A DNA stretch of 64,000 nucleotides, from the NCBI RefSeq assembly GCF_030817535.1, contig NZ_JAUSZL010000002.1:5580001-5644000 (forward strand), written 5' to 3'. Made by a program: the position numbers and the translations under genes. The notes beneath the pieces are model-generated. The model was not told where the DNA came from. It searched no databases and saw only the letters and a program-made list of their open reading frames with translations. Positions within the stretch are counted from its first letter, which is position 1; each line of letters opens with the position of its first letter. The DNA comes from Streptomyces sp. V3I8 (GTDB lineage Bacteria > Actinomycetota > Actinomycetes > Streptomycetales > Streptomycetaceae). Below, piece by piece: positions 1-10,454 of the stretch.

Positions 1-1456
<1,456 letters not shown>

Positions 1457-1468
1457 CCCACCCCACCA

Positions 1469-1606
1469 GGGACGCGGGGAACGGCGCAGTCTTTCGTCTT
1501 CCAGGGGCGCGGGGAACGGCGCAATCTTCAAGGGGCGCGGGGAACGGCGCAATCTTCAAGGGGCGCGGGGAACTGCGCAATCTTTAAGGGGCGCGGGGAA
1601 CGGCGC
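1469..1606. repeat. Tandem array of GGGGCGCGGGGAAC(G/T)GCGC repeats
   Basis: Five near-identical 19-base units start at about 1469, 1504, 1532, 1560 and 1588. The last four have a regular 28-base spacing with an ATCTT(C/T)A linker. The same unit recurs in both orientations at 7285-7437. This motif is widespread in Streptomyces intergenic DNA and usually sits just after genes. The rest of the 312-base gap before the next gene holds only the repeat pair at 1642-1687. Confidence 0.85.
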
Positions 1607-1641
1607 GACCGGCCACGACGAACCCGCACCCGCCCGACAAC

Positions 1642-1687
1642 CCTTCGCGTACCGCGTACCGCGTACCGCACCTGCGGTACGCGAAGG
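1642..1687. repeat. GCGTACC direct repeats with a 14-base inverted repeat
   Basis: Three consecutive GCGTACC units lie between perfectly inverted 14-base arms at 1642-1655 and 1674-1687, about 80 bases upstream of the ATG at 1769. The position would suit an operator or a 5' leader hairpin for the hydrolase-ABC operon. The function is inferred only from position. Confidence 0.45.
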
Positions 1688-1768
1688 ACACCCGTACTCC
1701 TCCGGGATGCCACCGGGCTCCGCCCAGCGGCTGCACCCCCCGCCGGAGGCGCCCCGTACCGTTGAGGC

Positions 1769-4543
1769 ATGGATCTTCGAATGCCCGCAGCACCGCGCCG
1801 GTGGCTGCGAGGCCCCCGCCGGTGGACGGCGGCCGCGGCCGCCGTCGTGGTGCTGGCCGGCGCCGGGACATGGACCGCGGTCGCCTCCGACACGGCGCCC
1901 GCGGTGCACCGCGCCGACCGCCTCCTGCCCACGGCGGACGGGGTGAGGATCGACACGTCGTACTTCACCGCCGGTGGGGACGGGTCGGACCGCCGCCCCG
2001 CCGTCCTGCTGACGCACGGCTTCGGCGGCGACAAGGGGGACGTGCGCAAGCAGGCGGAGGACCTCGCCCGCGACGGCTACGCGGTCCTGACCTGGTCCTC
2101 GCGCAGCTTCGGCAGGTCCACCGGCAAGATCGGCCTCAACGATCCCCAGGGCGAGGTCGCCGACGTCTCCCGCCTGATCGACTGGCTCGCGAAGCGCCCC
2201 GAGGTCGAGCTGGACAAGGCCGGCGACCCCCGGGTCGGCGTCGCCGGAGCCTCGTACGGCGGCGCGGTCTCCCTCCTCGCGGCCGGGTACGACCGGCGGG
2301 TGGACGCCATAGCCCCGGCGATCACGTACTGGAACCTCGCGGACGCGCTGTTCCCGAACGGTGTCTTCAAGAAGCTGTGGGCCGGGATGTTCATCAACTC
2401 CGGCGGCGGCTGCGACACGTTCGAGGCGCGGCTCTGCGCGATGTACGAGCGGGTTGCCGAGTCCGGGAAGCCCGACGCCGCGGCCGTCGAACTGCTGGAG
2501 GAGCGCAGCCCCTCCGCCGTCGGCGACCGCATCAAGGTCCCCACGCTCATCATGCAGGGCCAGACCGACTCCCTCTTCCCGCTCGGCCAGGCCGACGAGA
2601 TCGCGAAGGCCGTGCAGGCCAACGGCGCCCCCGTGGACGTCGACTGGATCGCGGGCGGCCACGACGGCGGCGACATGGAGGCCGGCCGCGTACAGGCGCG
2701 GACGCACTCCTGGTTCGACCGCTACCTGAAGGACGACAAGAACGCCGACACGGGCCCCGCGTTCCGCGTCACGCGCACCGGCGGCATCGACTCGACCGAC
2801 GGCGCCGCCCAGCTGCGGGGCGCCGACAGCGACACCTACCCCGGACTCACCGGCGGCGACCGGCGGTTCGCGCTGAGCGGGCGCGAGCAGGAGTTCGCCA
2901 ACCCCGCGGGCGCCAGCCCGCCCGGCGTCTCCGCGCTGCCCGGCCTCGGCGGCGCCGCGGGCCTCTCCCAGCTGTCCTCGCTCGGCGTCGGCGTGTCGCT
3001 CGACTTCCCCGGGCAGTACGCGCGCTTCGAGTCCGAGCCCCTCACCGAGGACCTGCGGATCACCGGCTCGCCCACCGTGACGGTGAACGTCAGGTCGACG
3101 ACCGGCGAGGCGGTCCTCTTCGCCAAGGTGTACGACGTCGGACCCGGCGGACGGCAGCAGGTCCTGCCGTCGCAGCTGGTCACCCCGGTCCGGGTCACGA
3201 CCGACGGTGACAGCGGCAAGGACGTCCGGCTCACCCTGCCCGCCGTCGATCACGAGGTGCGGGACGGCCACCGGCTGCGCCTGGTCCTCGCCTCGACCGA
3301 CCTCGGTTACGCGTCCCCGGTGGCCCCGGCCACGTACAAGGTCTCCCTGAGGAGCGACCTCGCCGTGCCGACCGCGCCCGGCGTGAGCACCGCGGCCGCG
3401 ACGCTGCCCGCCTGGGTGTGGTGGCTGCCGGTCGCCGGCGCGCTGCTCGCCCTGGGCCTGCTGCTGACGGGCCGCCGCCGCACGGCCGCGGTTCCGCCCG
3501 ACCCGGCGCTCGCCGAGGTCCCGCTGCAGATCACCGACCTGGGCAAGCGGTACGCGAAGTCGTCGGACCGCTACGCCGTACGGGACCTGTCGTTCCGCGT
3601 CGAGAAGGGCCAGGTCCTCGGCCTGCTCGGCCCGAACGGCGCCGGCAAGACCACCACCCTGCGCATGCTCATGGGCCTCATCAAACCCGACGGCGGCGAG
3701 ATCCGGGTCTTCGGGCACGCGATCCGGCCGGGCGCGCCGGTGCTCTCCCGGGTCGGCGCCTTCGTGGAGGGCGCGGGCTTCCTCCCGCACCTCTCCGGCC
3801 GCGAGAACCTGGATCTGTACTGGCGGGCCACCGGACGTCCGGCCGAGGACGCCCACCTGGAGGAGGCCCTGGAGATCGCGGGCCTCGGCGACGCGCTGGC
3901 CCGCGCGGTCCGCACGTACTCGCAGGGCATGCGGCAGCGCCTCGCCATCGCCCAGGCCATGCTCGGCCTCCCGGACCTGCTGATCCTCGACGAACCGACG
4001 AACGGCCTCGACCCGCCCCAGATCCGCGAGATGCGCGAGGTGATGATCCGTTACGCCGCGGCCGGCCGCACGGTCATCGTGTCCAGCCACCTCCTCGCCG
4101 AGGTCGAGCAGTCCTGCACGCACCTGGTCGTCATGGACCGCGGACGGCTGGTCCAGGCGGGTCCGGTCCACGAGATCATCGGCTCCGGCGACACCCTCCT
4201 CGTCGGCCTCGCGGGCGAGGTCACGGACCCGCTGGTGGAGAAGGTGGCGGCGCTGGCGGGCGTCGCGTCGGCGGTCCGCACGGACGACGGCCTGCTGCTG
4301 CGCCTGACGGCACGCGACGCGGAACGGGCGGACGGCGCCGCGTCGGCGGACGGCGCCGGACCGGCGGGTTCCGGGGCCCGTCCTGATACGCGCGACATCG
4401 CGAGCGAGCCGGCCGCCGGGGACTCCGCGGCGGCGGCCCGGCTCCTCGTGGAGCTGGTGCGGCTGGAGGTGCCGGTGGCGTCCCTCGGTCCGCACCGCCG
4501 CCTGGAGGACGCGTTCCTGACCCTGATCGGAGACTCCGCGTGA
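1769..4543 (+). CDS. Membrane-anchored S15/CocE-like alpha/beta hydrolase fused to an ABC transporter ATPase
   Basis: A 924-residue fusion. Residues 1-50 carry an arginine-rich start and one membrane segment. Residues 60-330 form an alpha/beta hydrolase with nucleophile motif GASYGG, acid region QGQTDS and a GGHDGG histidine. A beta-rich domain like the C-terminal domain of X-Pro dipeptidyl peptidases and CocE follows. A second membrane segment (about 546-566) leads into a complete ABC ATPase: Walker A GPNGAGKT, signature YSQGMRQR, Walker B LLILDEPTNG and an H-loop histidine in SSHLL. The hydrolase should face outward and the ATPase inward. The following permease starts inside the last codons (GTGA overlap), so this is the ATPase of a two-gene exporter. 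Substrate and hydrolase target are unknown. Confidence 0.88.
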   Translation: MDLRMPAAPRRWLRGPRRWTAAAAAVVVLAGAGTWTAVASDTAPAVHRADRLLPTADGVRIDTSYFTAGGDGSDRRPAVLLTHGFGGDKGDVRKQAEDLARDGYAVLTWSSRSFGRSTGKIGLNDPQGEVADVSRLIDWLAKRPEVELDKAGDPRVGVAGASYGGAVSLLAAGYDRRVDAIAPAITYWNLADALFPNGVFKKLWAGMFINSGGGCDTFEARLCAMYERVAESGKPDAAAVELLEERSPSAVGDRIKVPTLIMQGQTDSLFPLGQADEIAKAVQANGAPVDVDWIAGGHDGGDMEAGRVQARTHSWFDRYLKDDKNADTGPAFRVTRTGGIDSTDGAAQLRGADSDTYPGLTGGDRRFALSGREQEFANPAGASPPGVSALPGLGGAAGLSQLSSLGVGVSLDFPGQYARFESEPLTEDLRITGSPTVTVNVRSTTGEAVLFAKVYDVGPGGRQQVLPSQLVTPVRVTTDGDSGKDVRLTLPAVDHEVRDGHRLRLVLASTDLGYASPVAPATYKVSLRSDLAVPTAPGVSTAAATLPAWVWWLPVAGALLALGLLLTGRRRTAAVPPDPALAEVPLQITDLGKRYAKSSDRYAVRDLSFRVEKGQVLGLLGPNGAGKTTTLRMLMGLIKPDGGEIRVFGHAIRPGAPVLSRVGAFVEGAGFLPHLSGRENLDLYWRATGRPAEDAHLEEALEIAGLGDALARAVRTYSQGMRQRLAIAQAMLGLPDLLILDEPTNGLDPPQIREMREVMIRYAAAGRTVIVSSHLLAEVEQSCTHLVVMDRGRLVQAGPVHEIIGSGDTLLVGLAGEVTDPLVEKVAALAGVASAVRTDDGLLLRLTARDAERADGAASADGAGPAGSGARPDTRDIASEPAAGDSAAAARLLVELVRLEVPVASLGPHRRLEDAFLTLIGDSA

Positions 4544-5406
4544 GCAGCGCACTTGTAGAGCGTGCCGAGGTGGCGGACGGCTACCGGGCCGGGCGTACCC
4601 TCCCGTTGCGGGTCGAGCTGATGCGTCAGCTGAAGCGGCGCCGCACGCTGGTCATGGGGGCGATCCTCGCCGCCCTGCCCTTCGTGCTGGCGGTGGCCTT
4701 CGCGATCGGCGGCCAACCGGACGGCCGCGAGGGCCGGGTCAGCCTCATGGACACGGCCACGGCGTCGGGCGCCAACTTCGCCGCGACGAACCTCTTCGTC
4801 TCCGCGGGCTTCCTGCTGGTCATCCCCGTCGCCCTGTTCTGCGGCGACACCATCGCCTCGGAGGCGAGCTGGTCCTCCCTGCGCTACCTCCTCGCGGCGC
4901 CCGTGCCGAGGGCCCGCCTCCTGTGGTCCAAGCTCGTGGTGGCGCTCGGCCTGAGCCTCGCCGCGATGGTGCTGCTGCCGGTCGTCGCGCTGGCGGTGGG
5001 CTCGGTCGCGTACGGCTGGGGGCCGCTGGAGATCCCCACCGGCGGCACCCTGTCCGCGGGCACGGCGGCCCAGCGCCTCGTCGTCGTGATCGCGTTCATC
5101 TTCGCGTCCCAACTGGTCACGGCGGGGCTCGCGTTCTGGCTGTCGACGAAGACCGACGCCCCGCTGGGCGCGGTGGGGGGCGCGGTCGGCCTGACGATCG
5201 TGGGCAACGTGCTGGACGCGGTCACCGCCCTCGGCGACTGGCGCCACTTCCTGCCCGCGCACTGGCAGTTCGCGTGGGCCGACGCGGTGCAGCCCGACCC
5301 CGAGTGGGGCGGCATGATCCAGGGCACGGCGGTCTCCGTCACGTACGCGATGGTGCTGTTCGCCCTGGCCTTCCGCGGTTTCGCCGGCAAGGACGTGGTG
5401 TCCTAG
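4540..5406 (+). CDS. ABC transporter permease (ABC-2 type)
   Basis: A 288-residue integral membrane protein with about six hydrophobic segments, beginning near MGAILAALPFVLAVAFAIGG. The GTG start overlaps the previous stop by four bases (GTGA), so translation is coupled to the hydrolase-ABC fusion. Size and layout fit the permease of a CcmA/DrrB-like exporter in which one ATPase pairs with one permease. No substrate can be inferred. Confidence 0.86.
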   Translation: MSSALVERAEVADGYRAGRTLPLRVELMRQLKRRRTLVMGAILAALPFVLAVAFAIGGQPDGREGRVSLMDTATASGANFAATNLFVSAGFLLVIPVALFCGDTIASEASWSSLRYLLAAPVPRARLLWSKLVVALGLSLAAMVLLPVVALAVGSVAYGWGPLEIPTGGTLSAGTAAQRLVVVIAFIFASQLVTAGLAFWLSTKTDAPLGAVGGAVGLTIVGNVLDAVTALGDWRHFLPAHWQFAWADAVQPDPEWGGMIQGTAVSVTYAMVLFALAFRGFAGKDVVS

Positions 5407-5430
5407 ACGCCCCGTGGGCGCCGGGCCACC

Positions 5431-5464
5431 GATCCTCCGGACACCCCCAGGTCTCCGGAGGATC
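5431..5464. terminator. Inverted repeat downstream of the ABC operon
   Basis: Perfect 11-base arms (GATCCTCCGGA and its complement) flank a 12-base loop, 25 bases after the permease stop. There is no T-run, as is common for Streptomyces terminators. Confidence 0.55.
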
Positions 5465-5597
5465 ACCCACCGGTCTCGGCGGGCGCCCACCGTGGCCGCA
5501 TCGCAACCCATCCGCAACGCCTCGGCCCGCTCCTTCCGGCCCCCTCCGCCGTCACAGTCACAGACGTCGGCTCACGGCGGTCACCGAGGGGGCACAC

Positions 5598-7238
5598 ATG
5601 AGGCGCACCGAACAGCACCGGACGCGGCAGGAACGGCGGGTACGGCAGGCACGACGACGGCGCGTACGGGGCGCGCTGGCCGCCGTGACCGTCACCGCCG
5701 GACTCCTGCTCACCGCCTGCGGCGGCGGGGACGACGACGGATCGGGAAAGCGCAGCGGCACCGAGGCCCTGGAGGACAACGGCTTCCCGGCCCCCGCCCC
5801 GGCCGTGCCGACCGGCCCCCCGGGCACCGACGGAGGCCCCACCGGGAGGTACGAGGACGACGGGGGCGACCGGAAGGGCGAACTCCGCGAGAGCCCGCCG
5901 CCGTCGGTGGCGGCGGACTACCTCTCCACGTTCGCCCTGGACGTCGACACGGCCTCCTACGGCTACGCGCGCCGCACCCTGGAGGACGGCCGGCGGCCCG
6001 ATCCGTCGACGGTCCGCCCCGAGGAGTTCATCAACAGCTTCCGCCAGGACTACGAACGCCCCGACGGCGACGGCTTCACGGTCACCATGGACGGCGCCCG
6101 CACGGGCGACGAAAACTGGCGGCTCGTCAGGGTCGGCCTCGCCACCCGCGAGGCCGAGGACGACGGCCGCCGCCCGCCCGCCGCGCTCACCTTCGTCATC
6201 GACGTGTCGGGCTCCATGGGCGAACCGGGGCGGCTCGACCTGGCCAGGGAGTCGCTGGGCGTGATGACGGACCGGCTGCGCGACGACGACGCGGTCGCCC
6301 TCGTCACCTTCAGCGACGAGGCGCGGACCGTCCTGCCGATGACCCGGCTCGGCGACCACCGCGGCCGGGTCCACGAGGCGATCGACGCCCTCGAACCGAC
6401 CGACTCGACCAATCTCGGCGCGGGCGTCACCACCGGCTACCGCACGGCCGTCGAAGGGCTGCGCGAGGGCGCCACCAACCGGGTCGTGCTGCTCTCCGAC
6501 GCCCTCGCCAACACCGGCGAGACCGACGCCGACGCGATCCTCGAACGCATCGGCGGCGCCCGCCGCGAGCACGGCATCACGCTGTTCGGCGTCGGCGTGG
6601 GCAGCGACTACGGCGACGCCCTGATGGAACGCCTCGCCGACAAGGGCGACGGGTACACGACGTACGTGTCGAACGCCGAGGACGCCCGCGAGCTCTTCTG
6701 CGACGAGCTGCCCCGCACCGTCGACCTCACCGCCCGGGACGCGAAGGCGCAGGTCGCCTTCGACCCGGAGACGGTCGAGCGGTTCCGGCTCATCGGCTAC
6801 GACAACCGCCGGGTCGCCGACGAGGACTTCCGCGACGACCGGGTGGACGGCGGCGAGACGGGTCCGGGGCACACGGTGACGGCGCTGTACGCGGTGCGGG
6901 TCAGGGCCGGTGCGACGGGGCACGTCGCGACGGCGACCGTGCGGTGGCTGGACCCCGGCACACGCGTCGCCCACGAGCGGTCGGCCCGGGTGGAGGCGAC
7001 GGCCCTCGGCCGGCCCCTGTGGACGCCGCGCACGGCGCGCACGGGCCTGCAGGTCACGGCGGTGGCGGCGTACTTCGCCGACGCCCTGCGCGGGGCCGGC
7101 TCCCAGTGGCCCCCGTTGCCGGGAGCCCCGCGCCTTTCCGAACTCGCGTCCCGGGCGGCCCGCCTGGCGACGGCCACGGAATCACCCGAGATCCGCGAAC
7201 TGGCCGACGCGATAAGCAGGGCCGACAGGTTGGCCTAG
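5598..7238 (+). CDS. von Willebrand factor A lipoprotein, YfbK family
   Basis: A 546-residue predicted lipoprotein. The ATG at 5598 was chosen because it follows a GAGGGGG ribosome site and gives an arginine-rich signal peptide ending in lipobox LLTAC. The mature part has the vWF-associated N-terminal domain (LSTFALDVDTASYGYARR), then a VWA domain with MIDAS motif DVSGSMG and conserved Thr/Asp further on, and a C-terminal DUF3520-type domain. It should sit on the outer face of the membrane and bind a partner through a metal ion. No partner gene is adjacent, and the role is unknown. Confidence 0.88.
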   Translation: MRRTEQHRTRQERRVRQARRRRVRGALAAVTVTAGLLLTACGGGDDDGSGKRSGTEALEDNGFPAPAPAVPTGPPGTDGGPTGRYEDDGGDRKGELRESPPPSVAADYLSTFALDVDTASYGYARRTLEDGRRPDPSTVRPEEFINSFRQDYERPDGDGFTVTMDGARTGDENWRLVRVGLATREAEDDGRRPPAALTFVIDVSGSMGEPGRLDLARESLGVMTDRLRDDDAVALVTFSDEARTVLPMTRLGDHRGRVHEAIDALEPTDSTNLGAGVTTGYRTAVEGLREGATNRVVLLSDALANTGETDADAILERIGGARREHGITLFGVGVGSDYGDALMERLADKGDGYTTYVSNAEDARELFCDELPRTVDLTARDAKAQVAFDPETVERFRLIGYDNRRVADEDFRDDRVDGGETGPGHTVTALYAVRVRAGATGHVATATVRWLDPGTRVAHERSARVEATALGRPLWTPRTARTGLQVTAVAAYFADALRGAGSQWPPLPGAPRLSELASRAARLATATESPEIRELADAISRADRLA

Positions 7239-7284
7239 CACCCCTGGGGAGGGGGAACGGGGTTGCGCCCGGATACGGCTGGTC

Positions 7285-7437
7285 GCGCAGTTCCCCGCGC
7301 CCCTAAAAGACTGCGCAGTTCCCCGCGCCCCTGACGGACCCCGTCAGGGGCGCGGGGAACTGCGCGCTCAGCCCCCACCGGCCCGCACGTCCCTGCGACC
7401 TCAGCCCCGTCCCTCCCAGGGGCGCGGGGAACTGCGC
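7285..7437. repeat. Four GGGGCGCGGGGAACTGCGC repeats in mixed orientation
   Basis: Copies lie at 7285-7303 and 7313-7331 (reverse orientation) and at 7347-7365 and 7419-7437 (forward). The second and third form the arms of a very long hairpin. This is the same family as the array at 1469-1606. The cluster lies between two convergent genes. Confidence 0.85.
7313..7365. terminator. 25-base perfect inverted repeat, likely bidirectional terminator
   Basis: Arms at 7313-7337 and 7341-7365 are perfectly complementary around a three-base loop. It lies between the convergent VWA lipoprotein and membrane glycosyltransferase-like genes and is built from two copies of the dispersed repeat. Confidence 0.7.
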
Positions 7438-7508
7438 GACCAGCCCCCATGCGCCCGCGGCCGGCGAAACACGTACATCCCCGCACCCGTCCCCCCCCGC
7501 CTCCCCGG

Positions 7509-9254
7509 CTACCGCCCGCACAACTCCCTCTCCGCCCGTACCGGATCGTTCGGGAAGCGGAACGACGTCCGGTGCCACGCACCGGCGACGTTGCGCACGA
7601 AGCGCCCCGCGGTCAGCGGCCCCCGCGCAGACGCGTTCAGCTCCGCAAGACCCCCGCACCGCAACGCCCGCCGCGCCGCGGCCACCTCCCCGCGGTCGGC
7701 CCAGGCCGGCGACCCCACCCCCCGGTCGGCCGCCAGCCAGGCCGCCGGCAGGTGCTTGTCGTGCCCCACCCGCCCCCGCCCCACCCGCTCGGAATGCGCG
7801 GCCAGCGGATACGCGAGCCCGATCGGATCCAGCGCGGCCCCCTCCAGCGGAACGACCGAGCCGTTGAACCCCAGGACCACGTAACTCCCCGTCACCCCGG
7901 GGGACGAGGCCCCGGCCCGCCCCTCCTTGCCGGACAGCAGCACCGGCGCCCCCGAGCGGCGGGCCGCCTCCACCCGACGTGCGTACCGCAAGTGGTGCGG
8001 CGCCCCCGCGAACGTGTGCCGCACCGGATGCGGATCGGCGTTGTGGCGGACGTACACCCCACGCTCGTCGGCGATCCCCGCCGGTCCGATCTGCCCGCCG
8101 TACGGCATCCGCAGCCAGCCCGCGCAGACCACCGCCCACAGGCCGACGCCGACCGCGGCCGACGTTCCCACCCGGGTCGCCGGCACCACGAAGACGGGCA
8201 GCAGCATCAGCAGCAGTCCGGGCAGCAGCATCCGCCCGTGCATGAAGTCACCGCCGACCCTCACCACGTACACCCAGCACAGCAGCCCCGCCACGACAGG
8301 CGCGCACACCGGTACGAGCCGCGCCGCCCCGGCCCGGCCCGGCCCCCCGCGCGCGAGCGCCACCGCCACCGCGACCGCCACGAACAGCGCCGGCACCCAC
8401 AGCGCGTACGGGTGCGCGAAGTCGACCAGATACACCAGCCCCCGCCCCCACAGGCTCCGCGAGGCCTCCTTGGTCACCGCCGGCAGCGGCACCAGGTGCC
8501 CGTAGTACCCGGCACGGAAGACCTCGTACGCGGCCGGCAGCGCCCCCGCCGCCCCCGCCCCCGCGAGCGCCCTCCGCCACGACGGCCGCACCAGCAGCCA
8601 CTGGGCGGCCAGGAACACCGCGGTCACCAGCCCCAGATCGGGCCGTACCAGGGGCCCGAGCCCGATGAGCACCGAGGTCGCGAGCGGGGCGGGCCGGGCC
8701 GTCAGCGCCAGCCACGCGCCCGCGATCCAGCAGGTGGCGAGCCCGGTCTCCAGCCCCGAGGTGGCGAAGTCCCACACCGGGGGCAGCCCGAGCAGCACCA
8801 GCGACCCGAGCGGCACGGCCGCCCGCCCGCCGTACATCCGCAGCGCGCCGACCCCCGCCAGCGCGAACCCGGCGGCGGTCAGCAGCAGCCCCCCGAACAC
8901 CGCCGCGGCCGCCGGATCGGCCCCCGTGCCCCCGGCCCCGACGAGCAGCCACTGCCACAGGGTGCCGGTCGACGACTCGACCCGCTCACCGGCGTTGAAC
9001 ACGGGCCCGTTCCCCGCCAGCACCTGCCGCACGGTCCGTACGTAGATGTAGGCGTCGTCGGACATCCACCGCCGCCGGAACCCCGCGTACGCCACGAGCA
9101 GCGCGGGCACGAGCCACACCGCCACCCGCGGCCACACCGCCCACCTGAGGCCGGGACCCGGCCCCGGCGGCAGCGGCCCGGCGCAGGGCGAGGGCGGCCG
9201 GGACTTCACGTGCGGAGCAGGGGAGGGGGGCGCGGGCGGATGCGTCGACGTCAT
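7509..9254 (-). CDS. Polytopic membrane protein, AftB/ZomB-like GT-C family
   Basis: A 581-residue protein with about ten membrane segments. Near the N-terminus it carries SDDAYIYVRTVRQ, NGPVFNAGERVE and SSTGTLW. These resemble the conserved acidic first loop of the mycobacterial arabinofuranosyltransferase AftB and relatives annotated ZomB. GT-C enzymes of this type use polyprenyl-phosphate sugars outside the membrane. Streptomyces lacks arabinogalactan, so the sugar and acceptor are unknown. The ATG at 9254 was chosen because it gives a cytosolic proline-rich tail and then the first membrane helix. A link to the nearby surface-layer genes is inference. Confidence 0.7.
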   Translation of the reverse strand: MTSTHPPAPPSPAPHVKSRPPSPCAGPLPPGPGPGLRWAVWPRVAVWLVPALLVAYAGFRRRWMSDDAYIYVRTVRQVLAGNGPVFNAGERVESSTGTLWQWLLVGAGGTGADPAAAAVFGGLLLTAAGFALAGVGALRMYGGRAAVPLGSLVLLGLPPVWDFATSGLETGLATCWIAGAWLALTARPAPLATSVLIGLGPLVRPDLGLVTAVFLAAQWLLVRPSWRRALAGAGAAGALPAAYEVFRAGYYGHLVPLPAVTKEASRSLWGRGLVYLVDFAHPYALWVPALFVAVAVAVALARGGPGRAGAARLVPVCAPVVAGLLCWVYVVRVGGDFMHGRMLLPGLLLMLLPVFVVPATRVGTSAAVGVGLWAVVCAGWLRMPYGGQIGPAGIADERGVYVRHNADPHPVRHTFAGAPHHLRYARRVEAARRSGAPVLLSGKEGRAGASSPGVTGSYVVLGFNGSVVPLEGAALDPIGLAYPLAAHSERVGRGRVGHDKHLPAAWLAADRGVGSPAWADRGEVAAARRALRCGGLAELNASARGPLTAGRFVRNVAGAWHRTSFRFPNDPVRAERELCGR

Positions 9255-9311
9255 GATCCGTTCATCGGCCCGTGTCCGGCCGGGCTTGACGCCCCGGGCC
9301 CCCGGCACACG

Positions 9312-9354
9312 ACAGGGGCGGGACCACCGGGAAGCCCGGTGGTCCCGCCCCTGT
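9312..9354. terminator. 20-base perfect hairpin after rdlB
   Basis: Arms at 9312-9331 and 9335-9354 are perfectly complementary with an AAG loop, eight bases beyond the rdlB stop. It terminates rdlB and insulates the co-oriented membrane-protein gene downstream. Confidence 0.8.
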
Positions 9355-9361
9355 GCCGTTC

Positions 9362-9754
9362 TCAGTCCTCGCCGTTGGCGGAGAGGATCGACACGTCCTC
9401 CAGGAGGTGCGCCAGCGCGCCGTCGCGCTTGACCTGGGTGGAGTTCTCGGTGCACTGCTGGTTCATGTCGTCCGACAGGATCGGGACATCCTGGATCGGG
9501 ATCAGGTTGACCACCGGAACGTTGATGTCGTTCAGGCCGATGCAGGGCTTGTTGAAGGAGCCCTGGATGAGGGCCATCTGCGGGCTCATGTCGCCGTACG
9601 TGGCGGAGTTGCCGTAGTACTGCGCGGCCGCGTTGCCGTTCGCGGTGCTCGGGCCGCTGTCGTCGCCGATCGCCAGCGCCTGCGGAGCCACGGCGGCGGA
9701 AGCACCCACGACGGAAGCAGCGATCGCCGCGGTGGCAAGAACCTTCTTGATCAT
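9362..9754 (-). CDS. rdlB: Rodlin protein RdlB-like
   Basis: A 130-residue secreted protein with signal peptide ending APQALA, followed by the conserved rodlin start [13 protein letters not shown]. Other rodlin motifs are [28 protein letters not shown], a second cysteine in QQCTENST, and the C-terminal SANGE. Rodlins organise chaplin fibrils into the paired-rodlet layer on aerial hyphae and spores. It is divergent from the rdlA-like gene at 10005 across 250 bases, as in S. coelicolor. It is less rdlA-like than its partner (for example [12 protein letters not shown]), so RdlB is the better label. Confidence 0.93.
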   Translation of the reverse strand: MIKKVLATAAIAASVVGASAAVAPQALAIGDDSGPSTANGNAAAQYYGNSATYGDMSPQMALIQGSFNKPCIGLNDINVPVVNLIPIQDVPILSDDMNQQCTENSTQVKRDGALAHLLEDVSILSANGED

Positions 9755-10004
9755 TGGTTAGTCCTCTCTTAGGAAACCCCGTCCACCGGAGCGCCCTGGT
9801 TCAACTCCATGGGCGGGACATAGTTCCTCCCGTTCACTCCGTCGGCTTACACGGGAGTGGTTCGCGAAGGGGCACCGGGCACGGCCATTCCCATCCGCCG
9901 ACGGATTCAATGCGGGCCAACCGGGTGAACGCCCGCAACCAATCGCGACGCCACCGGTTGATGAGGCAGTACGACATGCGTCGCTACTAGGAAAGGAACG
10001 CGAA
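9755..10004. promoter_or_regulatory. Divergent rdlB/rdlA promoter region
   Basis: A 250-base AT-richer spacer between two divergent rodlin starts. Good ribosome sites precede each gene: AGAGGA for rdlB and GAAAGGA for rdlA. Exact promoter elements cannot be called with confidence by eye. Confidence 0.6.
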
Positions 10005-10394
10005 GTGCTTAAGAAGGCAATGTTCGCCGCGGCGGCTGCCGCTTCTGTCATCGGTATGTCGGTGGCGGCCGCCCCCCAGGCGCTGGCCATCGGTGATGAC
10101 TCCGGGCCGGCCGTGGCCAACGGCAACGGCGCCTCGTCGGCGTTCGGCAACTCGGCGACCAAGGGCGACATGAGCCCCCAGCTCTCGCTGGTCGAGGGCT
10201 CGCTCAACAAGCCGTGCGTGGGCCTGGAGGACATCAACGTCGCCGTCGTGAACATCGTTCCGATCCAGGACGTCCCGATCCTGTCGGACGACCTCGCGCA
10301 GCAGTGCTCGGACAACTCCACCCAGGCGAAGCGCGACGCCGCGCTGTCGCACATCCTGGAGGACCTGTCCGTCCTGTCGGCGAACGGCGAGTAG
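10005..10394 (+). CDS. rdlA: Rodlin protein RdlA-like
   Basis: A 129-residue secreted rodlin that starts at GTG 10005 after GAAAGGA. It has a signal peptide ending APQALA and the full conserved series [50 protein letters not shown] and [13 protein letters not shown], with two cysteines. It works outside the cell with RdlB and chaplins in the rodlet layer. It is followed by a strong hairpin with T-run and then by chaplin genes, matching the rdlB-rdlA-chpD-chpA order I recall for S. coelicolor. Confidence 0.95.
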   Translation: MLKKAMFAAAAAASVIGMSVAAAPQALAIGDDSGPAVANGNGASSAFGNSATKGDMSPQLSLVEGSLNKPCVGLEDINVAVVNIVPIQDVPILSDDLAQQCSDNSTQAKRDAALSHILEDLSVLSANGE

Positions 10395-10409
10395 CCGAAC
10401 CTGGCACCG

Positions 10410-10454
10410 CCCGGGCTGTCCGCCGTATTCGTATGCGGACAGCCCGGGTTTTTC
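10410..10454 (+). terminator. Rho-independent terminator after rdlA
   Basis: Perfect 14-base arms (10410-10423 and 10435-10448) are followed by TTTTT, 16 bases after the rdlA stop. Confidence 0.85.

Noticed and set aside
1469..1606. Possible CRISPR array
   Set aside because: Spacers are only nine bases and identical, and no cas gene is present; it is a tandem copy of a dispersed Streptomyces repeat.
1556..4552. Very long minus-strand open frame antisense to the hydrolase-ABC fusion
   Set aside because: Arginine/glycine-rich low-complexity text typical of the antisense third-position frame in high-GC DNA; the plus strand holds full catalytic motifs.
4923..5597. Extended N-terminus for the VWA lipoprotein
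   Set aside because: The open frame overlaps the permease gene; the ATG at 5598 has a ribosome site and gives an exact lipoprotein signal.
7449..9617. Long plus-strand open frame across the GT-C gene and rdlB
   Set aside because: Proline/arginine/histidine-rich shadow; both minus-strand genes have recognisable motifs, signal peptides and ribosome sites.
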